Part shown: in pieces, positions 10,276-19,507 of the stretch
Numbering within the stretch: the stretch's first letter is position 1
How the letters are laid out: each line of letters begins with the position of its first letter
Assembly (NCBI GenBank): GCA_014529385.2
Contig: CM043952.1
Span: 153,387,057-153,451,056 of the forward strand
Direction: 5' to 3'
DNA from: Adiantum capillus-veneris
Taxonomy: Eukaryota > Streptophyta > Polypodiopsida > Polypodiales > Pteridaceae
Length of the DNA stretch: 64,000 nt
Made by a program: the position numbers and the translations under genes
Notes under the pieces: generated by a model
What the model was told of the DNA's origin: nothing
The model's input: the letters and a program-made list of their open reading frames with translations, nothing else
The model's database searches: none

Positions 10276-11794
10276 GCAGCATGGCTTGAATTGCACAAGC
10301 ATTTAAAAACTTCCAAGGGCTTGCACATGGCCGTTGCATCCCATATCCACTCAACATGTTCTTGAACAAAATCAAAATCTACTATGTGCCTCATTAATTT
10401 CCTGTGCCAAATTGTCTACCGGCCGCATGACCTGTTTGTTCGAGCTTCACAAGCTTTGCATACCATGTGGACCGCTAGATACGAGCCTTTCCAGACCAAG
10501 AAGGACAACTCACTTGAGCCATCTTCATTGGTTGCACTTACTTTTACATCACAACTACTAAATAATTAACTCCTGTAAAGATTCAATGACATGTTCAAGC
10601 ACTTGCATGGCCATGATTGCCAAGATTCTTGGTAGAACTTTGTCGTAGCTTGAACCATGAGTTGGATTTTCAAAATCCTTCCCAACATGGATCGCAATCC
10701 ATGTACGTTTTTACAAGAATTCATCTGTTACCCTATGCCCTTGTGCCTATAGTAATCCCATATGCACTGGTGAAATTTGGGTAGTTTTGACAAAGTTATG
10801 CTCATTTTTCATTTTATGGTCAAAGTTTGCGTTTTCTTCATTTTTTTTGTCAGTTTTGATCAATTGCTAAACCTTGTTTCAAATCTAAAACTGACCACTG
10901 AATGCCTCGAAGAAAACCACAAATGGAATGTGAAGCAAATCCATATGAGATAGCAGATATATCCTTGAATGAGAAGGCCCTTGTCACAGAATAGGTGCTC
11001 GAAGCAATACCCACCAATATATTCATTGGAAGATTTCAGGCAGCGGTGGATGGAGAGATAGTCAAAACCACCATCTTTTCAAGGGAATTGTGGACACTAC
11101 ACCAAAGCCAGAAGTGCAAGCATGGGGCAGGTGCCTACAGTTGGACAGCTTTCTACGATTACCGCCATGGGGAACGGACTTCAGAAGAGCTCATGAACTC
11201 ATAAGCTCGATCAGTACAATGGGGAAGCCACCCTGACTGACAAAGATGGAGCAATAGTTAAGGTTAAGATCACAGTGGAAACAATCAATGTGCAATGATC
11301 AAAAGATGGTTTTGCTCTACTACAACACAAAAATTGACGAAGCAGAAGGGCGATGCCATGTTGAATCTTGTGAGTAGAAGGGCCATGACATGTGTTGCTC
11401 ATCTGAATTTCTAGAGACGGATGGGAACCAACCCTTGGCCCACCCCTTGGTTTAATTCAAAAGGTGGGTGGCCCTTTGTTGTGAACCCTCAAGCCTCCAA
11501 CTATGGTGCCAATGAGAGGTAGAACAAAGCAATAGAGAGCTGCTTGTTGCTCACCTTGTAAGCTTTTGTTGATGATGACCATGAAAATTTCCCAGTAGCC
11601 CCGAGTGCAAGCACTTGTTTACTTGTAGCTGCATGGAAATTGGACAAAATCACCGCTCCCCCTCCTCACATAAGGACTTAATCCCACGTGGAGTCCTCAA
11701 GTACACCATAGTAGGATGCATACAAGCATCATCCAAACTCCACAACCCTTCGAGCACCTTCTTCTATCGTTCCCCCCTCATCCCTTTCTCCTTC

Positions 11795-11796
<2 letters not shown>
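10276..11796. other. 5' interior of J; no gene assigned
   Basis: By position this would be the gag end of minus-strand J. The plus-strand open frames (10,334-10,561 and 10,995-11,204) and the minus-strand frame (11,211-11,402) show no gag, zinc-knuckle or other motif. It may be a decayed leader or foreign filler. Confidence 0.35.

Positions 11797-11864
<68 letters not shown>
11797..11864. repeat. (GA)34 microsatellite in J leader
   Basis: A perfect GA run of 68 bp lies just inside the 5' LTR and primer site of J. Long RERERE or SLSLSL frames across it are artefacts. Confidence 0.97.
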
Positions 11865-11867
<3 letters not shown>

Positions 11868-11870
11868 TGA

Positions 11871-12016
11871 GCTCTGAACCAGTGTAAGAACTTAGGGATA
11901 ATCACATGCTCATCTCCACCCAACCTTATTATATATAGGCCCCTGTCCCTCTAGCTCGTAGCTATATATAGACCCTTGTACTACATGTCTGTCCTAATCC
12001 TACCCTTGGCCTGACA
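11871..12016 (-). repeat. 5' LTR of J with primer-binding site
   Basis: The LTR is 11,883-12,016. On the minus strand it starts TGTCAGGCCAAGG and ends TTCTTACA, followed after one base by TGGTTCAGAGC, a slightly altered tRNA-Met primer site. The right flank TATTT matches the left flank of the 3' LTR. Confidence 0.85.
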
Positions 12017-12021
12017 TATTT

Positions 12022-13800
12022 AACTTACTTAAACTAAATCAATTGTACTTGAATTTAGAGAAGAGTAATTTGTTTCAGTCTGAAATTGAGTACTTAGGAC
12101 ATGTAGCCAAAGAAGATAGAAGCAATTAGCACGGCCAAGGCCTAAAAGTTTATGTGATTTATGTTCTTTTTTAAGTCTCTGCGATCATTACAATTTTTTT
12201 CTCTATAACATTGCATACAAAGCTCATTATTTGACTCTCTTATTGAAAAATGCTCCATATATTTGGGCTAATTTACTTGAAAGTTCAATTAATGCACTTA
12301 GTTTACAATTACATGATTTCACTAAAGCATTCTTTGTTTCATTATTGATGCAAGTGGAAAAGCTATTGGTGTAGTTGTCATGCAAGATAACCGTCCACTC
12401 GCATTTGTAAGTGGTTGTTGAGTCCAATTTGACTATTGTTATTCATGCATTGACATTCTATAAATATTATTCAGTGTCGAATTCATTGATCAACAAATCA
12501 TTAAGTTCTTACAGTCTCAACCTTTGATTGATGATAGACACATGAAATTGGTTGCTTTTGATTCAACCTTTTTAGTCTACCATTCAATATCAACATGGTA
12601 AAGAGAATTTTGTAGTTGATGCTCTGAGTACAAGACATCATATCACTCATCTATCAACGATTGAAGGTATATCTTTTGCTTCTATGCCTATACTTATGCA
12701 CAAGACAATGACTTTAAGACCACATGGCTGCATATGGTTAAAAATGCCGCTCACTCATTTTTGGAGTACATACTTCAAATTCACTTTCTTTATCTCAATT
12801 ATAAACTATGTGTCACTAAACCTTTTTGTTTCTTGATTATTGAGGAGTTGCATATCCCACCCTATGCTTGTCAGAGGTTTTGTAGCTACATTTCAAAACT
12901 GATGTTGTTATTGCCTACTACATGCATGTGTGTCAAAGCAATATGTCTCATCTTGTTTTTTATGTCAAACATGTGTTTCTTTCTTTCTCTTCTAAGAAGT
13001 GTTCATCAAAAAATTAAGTCTATCACACATAAGAAATTGGGTCTTTTGTATCCACTTTCTATTCTTGAAAGACCTCAATAACACAATTTAATGGATTTTA
13101 TGACTCATTTTCCGCTTACTATTCACAAACATAATATGATTTGGATTGTTATTAATCGTTTTCTAAGCAAATATATTTCATTGCTTGTAAAAATATTTCA
13201 TAGTACATCGAGCTGCACTTATGTTTCTATGGTCTACCAAAGGTAAGGCTTTCAAAGAATCAAAGTTTTGCAATTAATGCTTCTTGGGCCACTTTATCTG
13301 AATTTAGATAGAGATTGAAAGTTTCGCGCTGCTGCTAAAAATGTGAGTCTTACACTTGATTTTACTTCCTCATTTCATAATGAATCAAATGAACAAACAA
13401 AAGTAACACTAGTGATTTGCATATAATAACACCACTCGCTCGCTATTGGTAAATCACAATTTAAGGTTGTGCATGATTACTCACTTCCTATACTTTGTAT
13501 CATGTTTCTCTAACAATGTATCTACTGTTGATAATACGTCCATTGAATTTCATGAGATTTATAATAATTTCCTATACTTGTATCTTGTTTGTCTAAAATG
13601 TATTTACTGTTGATGATATTTCCATTGAATTCCATGAGATTTATACTAATGTTCAATATGCAATCAAGCATTCACAAAATGAGATTATGAGATTTTGTGA
13701 ATTGAAAAGTGCCAAATCAAGAGTGTGAAAACTAATGCTTTTGTCAAGCTTGCTCCTCGTTTCTACAGTCCTTTTTAAATTTCAGCTACCATGAATGATG
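12022..13800 (+). pseudogene. RNase H and integrase remnant of element K
   Basis: Plus-strand blocks in order: LNLEKSNLFQSEIEYLGHV (end of reverse transcriptase), FDASGKAIGVVVMQDNRPLA (RNase H start), YQHGKENFVVDALS (RNase H to integrase tether, about 12,590), MDFMTHFPLTIHKHNMIWIV (integrase core, about 13,090) and LTLDFTSSFHNESNEQ (degraded HPQTDGQ block, about 13,350). The order is Ty3/gypsy. Frameshifts and stops are frequent; the first integrase aspartate is visible in MDFM but the others are not certain. Confidence 0.8.
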
Positions 13801-14112
13801 TCTCTATATACTAGGTTGGCCATCTCACCAGCACATTCCTAATGTGTTTTACGTCCGCTTTTGTGAGACCTTTTCAAGGACCCCTACCCTCTCATTCAAT
13901 CTATGAATATCCACTTGCACTTGTAGATTAAAAAGAGCCACTTATACATGCACAAATTGTTGTTGACCATGAAACCAACACTACACGCACTAGCACAATT
14001 TATTATAGATATCTTTGACCTAAAAGGGTAACCCAAGAGAAGATGCCCACTAGAGGCTTGAAAAATTCTTTCACTATTTTTTAAACATTCTCTCCGCCAA
14101 TCATCATTCACA

Positions 14113-14252
14113 AAGTGGATGGAGGGTTGTTGTAATATTGTCCATCCTTCATGAATTCCATGTTGCATGTCATTAGCATATGCATGTGTAGGGGATATGT
14201 GGGCTTTTAATGGTTAATTACTTTGTTGTTGCTTTGATAAATTAGTGGTTAA
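14113..14252 (+). repeat. 3' LTR of K, left part, with polypurine tract
   Basis: The tract 'gtggatggagggt' ends at 14,127 and is followed by TGTTGTAATATTGTCCATCC, the counterpart of the LTR start at 1,401. Similarity to the 5' LTR runs to 'gtggttaa' (14,252). There element M interrupts it, and the LTR resumes at 15,961. Confidence 0.7.
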
Positions 14253-14509
14253 TGTTGGGTTCAATCTTTGTATAGTCTAATCCCATGGGAACACTCTCTT
14301 GGAGCATGCAGATGCACTCCACTCCTTTTTAGTAGTTTGCATGGAAAGCAACTCTATATATGTTATAGTCTTTTGATCAAATTTACAAGGTGTTATTTTA
14401 ACTTGCTGTGTAGAATCTCTCTCTGCTCTCCAACTCGTTCCCTTCTGCTGCACGTTCTCTCTCGCCATGGCTTGCAGCCTATATCACCCACCATAGTCGA
14501 CACCTAACA
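14253..14509 (+). repeat. 5' LTR of M
   Basis: It contains the block 'ggagcatgcagatgcactcc', a TATA-like 'ctatatatgtta' near 14,352, and CT-rich DNA before the end. It is closely similar to the 3' LTR, which suggests M is much younger than K. Confidence 0.85.
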
Positions 14510-14544
14510 CTAATATCAGAGCCCAGGCGGGCGAAAGCAAGGAG

Positions 14545-15105
14545 ACATTGCATATCAAAATGTTGTTGTTCCTAGGCTACGAGTTGGAGCAGACCGTGGT
14601 GGTCGTCCTCCTCCTACACACAGCCTAGTTGCTCAAGGTTGTAGTTTTGCAAGCATATTGAAAGGCACACAAAGTCATCGGCGCTCTCAACAAGCAGTTC
14701 TACTAGCAAAGCCTAGGCAGTGAGTATCGACATTTCAAAATGCTGCAGATTGATCGTTTTTGACAGGCAGCTTTGTAAAGCTTCTCAAAACATTGTCATC
14801 CCTTGCATTCAGCAAAAGCAACAACATATCAAAAGGCATTGAAGGATTTTGGACTGTTTTGCGAGCATATCGAGATGCTGTCTATCCAGCTATAGTAGAG
14901 GTGGTCTCTCTTCGACTAGCATATCAAAAAGCTTGTGTACAAGGTGGTTCCTTTCACTAGCATATCAAAATGCTGCTACAAATGATCTAGACACCAAGGA
15001 TGCATTTCAAAATGCTACTATAAGTTGGCAGTTTGTATTGCAATCCAACATAGTTTTTTGGTCCAACTTCTTCGTAATTTTGCGAGCATTTCAAAAGGCT
15101 GCTAG
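14545..15105 (+). repeat. Nine dispersed copies of a GCATATCAAAATGCTGCT-like motif in M
   Basis: Copies start near 14,550, 14,653, 14,730, 14,825, 14,865, 14,919, 14,960, 15,002 and 15,085. Variable positions include A or T after GCAT and substitutions in the last bases. The core GCAT-nTCAAA-ATGC is a partial palindrome. Spacings are about 103, 77, 95, 40, 54, 41, 42 and 83 bp, with several near 40 or 80. Intervening sequences are unrelated, so this is not an ordinary tandem repeat. No function is known to me. Confidence 0.75.
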
Positions 15106-15664
15106 TCACAGGGTCCCTTGTTAAGATACACGGGTTGCCAATTGTTGGGAGATCCACAATCATTACAGTCATTGTGTAAACCATTCGCTTCGAGCACTCG
15201 GTACATCAACACATAGTTTAAAAAGCTATTATTCTTTGTTCAGTATCATAGATTTGTTTTGTCTGTTTATTGTCAACAAAATCAATCAAAAGCCTTGTTT
15301 TCTCTTATCAGATGTCAGATGTTGCCATGATAAAAATTTGTACGGGTTAGACACTGCCACACATACATGAGTGGTTAGGCCTCCCAAAATTTATCTACTC
15401 AAGTCCTATTTTGTTCTGCTTCTCATGAAGTTACTGGGTACACCTTAAACCCAAGGGTTGGCAGTGAACCAAAAACTCCATTTATTGGTAGCTAATTTTT
15501 TAACCTACACCCTATATGTTCAAGGGGAGTTTCACTATCATAACACCAAGTTATGGATACACCAAAATCCTTGGTTGTGAGAGAACCTAAAACTCACGGT
15601 TGTCGAGAAAACCAAAAACTCGAGATATCATGAAAGTGATGTAGTTCGGGCTTGAGGGGGGGAT

Positions 15665-15960
15665 TGTTGGGTTCAAGCCATGTATGGTCTAGTCCCATGG
15701 GAACACTCTCTTGGAGCATGCAGATGCACTCCACTCCTTTTTAGTAGTTTGCATGGAAAGCAACTCTATATATGTAATAGTCTTTTGATAAAATTTACAA
15801 GGCATTCTTAACTTGCTGTGTCGAATCTCTCTCCGCTCTCCATCTCGTTCCCTTCCGCTGCACGTTCTCTCTTGCCATGGCTTGCAGCCGGTATCACCCA
15901 CCATATTCTCTCTTGCCATGGCTTGCAGTCGGTATCACCCACCATATTCGACACCTAATA
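15665..15960 (+). repeat. 3' LTR of M with an internal 41-bp duplication
   Basis: It matches the 5' LTR but is longer because the stretch 'attctctcttgccatggctt' through 'gtatcacccaccat' occurs twice in tandem (about 15,864-15,904 and 15,905-15,945). The end is CACCTAATA instead of CACCTAACA. Confidence 0.85.
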
Positions 15961-16452
15961 GTTCTATGTGTGAGATTGATGTTTGTGTAAATTAAAATTC
16001 TAAAAGTTGAGAAAGAGGTTAGAGAGTCGATTACTTTTGTTCAATAGTTAAACCGTATCAGCTTAATGTTCATTAGTACTTTATTTCCATTCAATAAAAC
16101 CATCCGTCTCGGCTCATTTTGTATATACGAGGCTAGAGGTAGGTTTATATAAGTTAGAGCCATCTCTTATGGTTGGCCATGTAATACTATGTAAAGAGAG
16201 GGACCTTTAGGTTAGCAGTTGTGTGACTTTCTTATCTCCTTCTCTAACTTATTGTTTATGTGTAATTTGACCACCCTTTCCTTCTCTTACACCCTCTTAT
16301 ATTTTTATGTCAACATCTACATGTGTGTGCGTGTAGCAAGTAGATGTCACAATCTTGACTGCATGTTTTTGAGAGAGAGAGATGGCGAAAGGTCTGAGGA
16401 ACACGTGTGTATTTAGAGCTTAGAGGAAGTTTCCAACTTTCCATTGAGTAAA
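15961..16452 (+). repeat. 3' LTR of K, right part
   Basis: The sequence resumes the LTR interrupted by M and aligns by eye with 1,530-2,095: 'ttcaataaa', 'cgtctc-ctcattt', 'tatggttggccatg', 'tccttctcttacaccctctta' and 'atttagagct'. The end, near 'ccattgagtaaa', is less certain than the other borders. Confidence 0.65.
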
Positions 16453-16454
16453 TA

Positions 16455-16900
16455 AGGAACAATGACAATTGCTAGGAATTCACTATTTAGGCTCACATAA
16501 AGCACATAAGATGCATGATTGTTACGTCGAGATAAGACTCTTTACAGCACAAAAAGAGATATGAGCTTGGCTTATATGCCAACACAAGATAGCCTTGTTT
16601 ACATATTCTCAAATTGTTTATATATTCTCAAAGGCTTTGCATTGTGAGGATATTCACCAAAATCTTGGACTTACTCGCCTTTGTAGATTGATCATAATCC
16701 ATAAGGTTTGGTCTTTCCCAATACTTTGTTTGTCAACTCTTGTTCACCGAGGGAGGGTTTGTTATTCTATTTTGGAACAGATGTTTGTGAACACACTTGA
16801 GATTGTTGGGGCACTTTTTCCTTCCTTAAGACACATTCTGCTTTACATTGCATAGACCCTCACCATTTTAGGTCTTGTTGTGCCCATGAGCTTCTCCTTC
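16455..16900 (+). pseudogene. Copia RNase H end, polypurine tract and 3' LTR start (element N, right piece)
   Basis: After K's 3' LTR the plus strand reads MTIARNSLFRLT and, shifted, KHIRCMIVTSR. This is the copia RNase H block SA--IARNP-FH-RTKHIE. Further on, IFSKALHCE matches DIFTKALHRE, the normal polyprotein end. At about 16,748 the purine tract 'cgagggagggt' precedes TGTTATTC, and the DNA after it resembles the minus strand of LTR A (shared 'gaacacact' and 'ggggcacttttt' blocks). So this is the 3' end of a plus-strand copia of the A family, truncated by about 16,900. Confidence 0.65.
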
Positions 16901-17074
16901 TCCTTTAAGATTTTTGCGTGCCTTTTTGCAACCCAAAATCCAATGCTAGCTTCCTGTGCCGAGGGAAAATTGGAATTGTTTGGCCTCTCTCAGTCTCAAC
17001 ACTATTTGACACACATATCGCAAGGCGGTGGGATCGACGACAAAGGGTAAAGCGCATGAATCACGAGGCAGGGG

Positions 17075-17165
17075 AAGGGTGCATAAAAAAGTCAATGCAC
17101 TGCAACGATTTGAGATTTGAACTCAAGGATGGGAGCTTGGTGAGCTAACCACACAGTCACGTATG
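17075..17165 (-). other. Possible tRNA-derived SINE or tRNA-like relic
   Basis: On the minus strand, TGGTTAGCTCACC resembles an internal box A and, about 27 bases on, GAGTTCAAATC resembles box B. A clean cloverleaf cannot be drawn and no terminal T run or target duplication was seen. It may be the head of a tRNA-derived SINE or a chance match. Confidence 0.3.
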
Positions 17166-17679
17166 GGTTGTTGAAACCCATGTGAATCCACATGTTTATA
17201 GAATTGACTCTTGTTTATCCCCCTCATGTCCTTGTTTACTTCGCGCGTCTTTGTTTGCTTCTCCGTTTTCGATCCAGACTTCATTTAAGATCCGGTGTCC
17301 AATAGTGCAAGAGTTGAACCATGCTCGCTCGAACACGCCAACAACAACAGGGTGACGAAGTCGACAGTTTTCCGCTTGGCGATGCAAGCACGCAACAGGC
17401 CAGTGAAAGACGACTCCTTCACCAATATGAAGCATTTGTGTGCAAGTGGACTTCATTTAAGATCCGGTGTCCAATAGTGCAAGAGTCGAACGCTCTCTCT
17501 AAATTACAGACTCTCAAAGATGTGGCACCCTTGAGAGTCGTCCATGTGGCGATAGTGTTGACCTGCTGGGCCGGTGCAGCAGGTCACTTTTCGGCACTTA
17601 GTTTTTTTGCAAGGCTCTTCATTTGCACAAAGGGCGATATGTTCAATTGCCAAAATTGATTAAACATGTTTGTTTGTTC

Positions 17680-17765
17680 ACGGGTAGGTTTTGATCTCGC
17701 GTCCACGTAGAGAGGCATGATTCAAACCACTAGAGTACAGACCATGCTTGTCGAAAGCTTGAATT
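17680..17765 (-). other. tRNA-like block, copy 1
   Basis: The minus strand contains GTACTCTAGTGGTTTGAATC, resembling a tRNA D-arm/box A region. It is followed by CGCGAGATCAAAACC, resembling a degraded box B. A second copy lies at 18,608-18,690 in the next tandem unit. This suggests a tRNA-derived SINE relic carried by the duplication, but no functional tRNA can be folded. Confidence 0.3.
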
Positions 17766-18716
17766 CAAACGTTAGTGTCGTTTACACTTTTTTTTTGGGG
17801 GTGGGTGGGGGGGCTCGTCTATAAATGTCACGGGACTTTCTCTCGGGATCTACGGTGGATATTCAATCCACCATTGATCCCATCTCTGCATGGCAAAAAA
17901 TTATGGTCCCCAACCTCCCGCTTCCCGACTCGACCTCACCACCTCCCACTTGAGACTCGCGCTCCCTATCCAACTCGCATGTCGCGCTTGCTTGAAATGA
18001 CTGTGAGTGCAGTACTATAAAACTCTGCCCCCCCTTGCTGCGTTGATCCGACGGCCCAAAGCCCCCCGCCCCATCGAAAACTCACCCCTGTCATAGATCC
18101 CATGAGTGACACCCCGTGTCACTTATACATTTGGGGGGGGGGGGTTTAAGCCTTTTAAAAGGGTGTCGGTTATCGGTAGACATGACTCCCTGCCATGTCG
18201 GAGAGAGTCCGATATTTAGCTCACGCCGAGTCAAACCATGCTCGCTCGAACATGCCAACAACAACAGGGTGACGGAGTCGACATGGGTTGATCAGTCTGC
18301 CGTTTGGCGATGCAAGCAGGCAACATGCCAGTGAAAGACGACTCCTTCATCAATATCAAGCATTTGTGCGCAAGTGGACTTCATTTAAGATTCGGTGTCC
18401 AATAGTGCAAGAGTCGAACGGCTCTCTCTAAATAACGGACTCTCAAAGATGTGGCACCCTTGAGAGTCGTCCGTGTGGCGATAGTGTTGACCTGCTAGTC
18501 CGGTGCAGTAGGTCACTTTTCGGCACTTAGTTTTTTCGCAAGGCTCTTCATTGGCACAAAGGGCGATATGTTCAATCGCAAAAATTGATTAAACATGTTT
18601 GTTTGTTCACGGGTAGGTTTTGATCTCGCGTCCACGTAGAGAGGCACGATTCAAACCACTACAGTACAGACCATGCTCGTCGAAAGCTTGAGTTCGAACG
18701 TTAGTGTCGTTGACAC

Positions 18717-18718
<2 letters not shown>

Positions 18719-18747
<29 letters not shown>

Positions 18748-18754
18748 GGGGGGC
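18719..18754. repeat. Homopolymer T/G tract
   Basis: A T run is followed by roughly 27 G. The corresponding place in the other tandem unit (17,790-17,815) has a shorter, interrupted G tract. Length in the reference may be unreliable because long G runs are hard to sequence. Confidence 0.85.
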
Positions 18755-19507
18755 TCTCGTCTATAAACGTCACGGGACTTTCTCGAGGGATCTACGGTGG
18801 ATATTCAATCCATCGTTGATCCCATCTCTGCATGGAAAAAAGGATTATGGTCCCCAACCTCCCGCTTCAGACTCGACCTCACCACCTCCCACTTCTTGAG
18901 ACTCGCGCTCCCTATCCAACCCACCTATCGCGCTTGCTTGAAATCATTGTGAGTGCAGTACTATAAAACTTTGCCCCCCTCCCCCTCCCTTGTTGCGTTG
19001 ATCCGACGGCCCAAAGCCGCCCCTGCGGTAGATCCCATGAGTGACACCCCGTGTCACTCAAGCCTTTTAAAAGGGTGTTGGTTATCGATAGACGTGACTC
19101 CTTGCCACGCCTGCAGATAGCTCTAGCACATGGAGCCGGTGCGGCCAGCCAGCTAGCAAGGAGGAGAAGCAGGTAGCCGGTTGCCTTCGCGTTGATCTTG
19201 AGCACAACAGGGTTGCCTACCGGAGGATCAAAGGCCCAGAAAACGATAGCTAGGAGAGAACGACGCGAGAAGAGAGTGCACTACGTGCAAAAAGCCTGGG
19301 TGAGCCTTGGGCTACACCGGCCAGCCAGCCATGGTCCGGCCACAAAAAGTGCTTGCCACATCATCGCTCGCACCTGCAATCCTCATTTAGCCGGCTGGCT
19401 GGAGCCTATGTGCTCATGCCAAGAGAGTCCGATATCTAGCTCACGCTGAGTCGAACCATGCTCGCTCGAACACGCCAACAACAACAGGGTGACGGAATCG
19501 ACATGCG

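Larger units (their letters stand above)
5666..12016 (-). mobile_element. Gypsy-type LTR retrotransposon J with very short LTRs
   Basis: J has LTRs of 132 bp (5,666-5,797) and 134 bp (11,883-12,016), both starting TGTAAGAA on the plus strand. Identical 5-bp target duplications, TATTT, lie at 5,661-5,665 and 12,017-12,021. On the minus strand a purine tract (complement of 5,798-5,812) precedes the 3' LTR, and a primer site (complement of 11,871-11,881, TGGTTCAGAGC) follows the 5' LTR. The interior carries decayed gypsy integrase near 6,250-6,540; most of the rest is unrecognisable and holds several direct duplications. J is inserted in K's reverse transcriptase, whose frame can be followed on both sides. 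Confidence 0.85.
14253..15960 (+). mobile_element. Non-autonomous LTR retrotransposon M
   Basis: M has LTRs at 14,253-14,509 (257 bp) and 15,665-15,960 (296 bp), starting TGTTGGGTTCAA and ending CACCTAACA or CACCTAATA. A primer site TAATATCAGAGC (14,511-14,522) follows the 5' LTR, and a purine tract 'cttgaggggggat' (about 15,652-15,664) precedes the 3' LTR. The 1.16-kb interior has no gag or pol, so M must have used proteins of another element. It is inserted into the 3' LTR of K. Flanks are GTTAA and GTTCT, so the target duplication is only partly preserved. Confidence 0.8.
1401..16452 (+). mobile_element. Gypsy-type LTR retrotransposon K (decayed), host of J and M
   Basis: Element K is defined by a 5' LTR (1,401-2,095) followed by a primer-binding site, and a 3' LTR (14,128-14,252 continued at 15,961-16,452) preceded by a purine tract. 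Between them, on the plus strand, lie decayed gag (near 2,990-3,230), a protease-RT linker, reverse transcriptase (4,005-4,500 and 5,590-5,660) and RNase H/integrase (12,022-13,800), the Ty3/gypsy order. The 15-kb span is inflated by J in the reverse transcriptase, M in the 3' LTR and about 1.1 kb of unassigned DNA at 4,497-5,590. Every domain has stops and frameshifts. A clean target duplication was not found. Confidence 0.6.

Noticed and set aside
14545-15105. CRISPR-like reading of the regularly spaced motif in M
   Set aside because: The repeats are short and degenerate, spacings are uneven, the host is a plant, and no cas genes exist. It is treated as a retrotransposon-internal motif.
17290-18340. 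Short PPR-like starts in copies 1 and 2 as functional small genes
   Set aside because: They end within a few dozen codons after the shared start and contain no repeat body; better explained as duplicated 5' regions.
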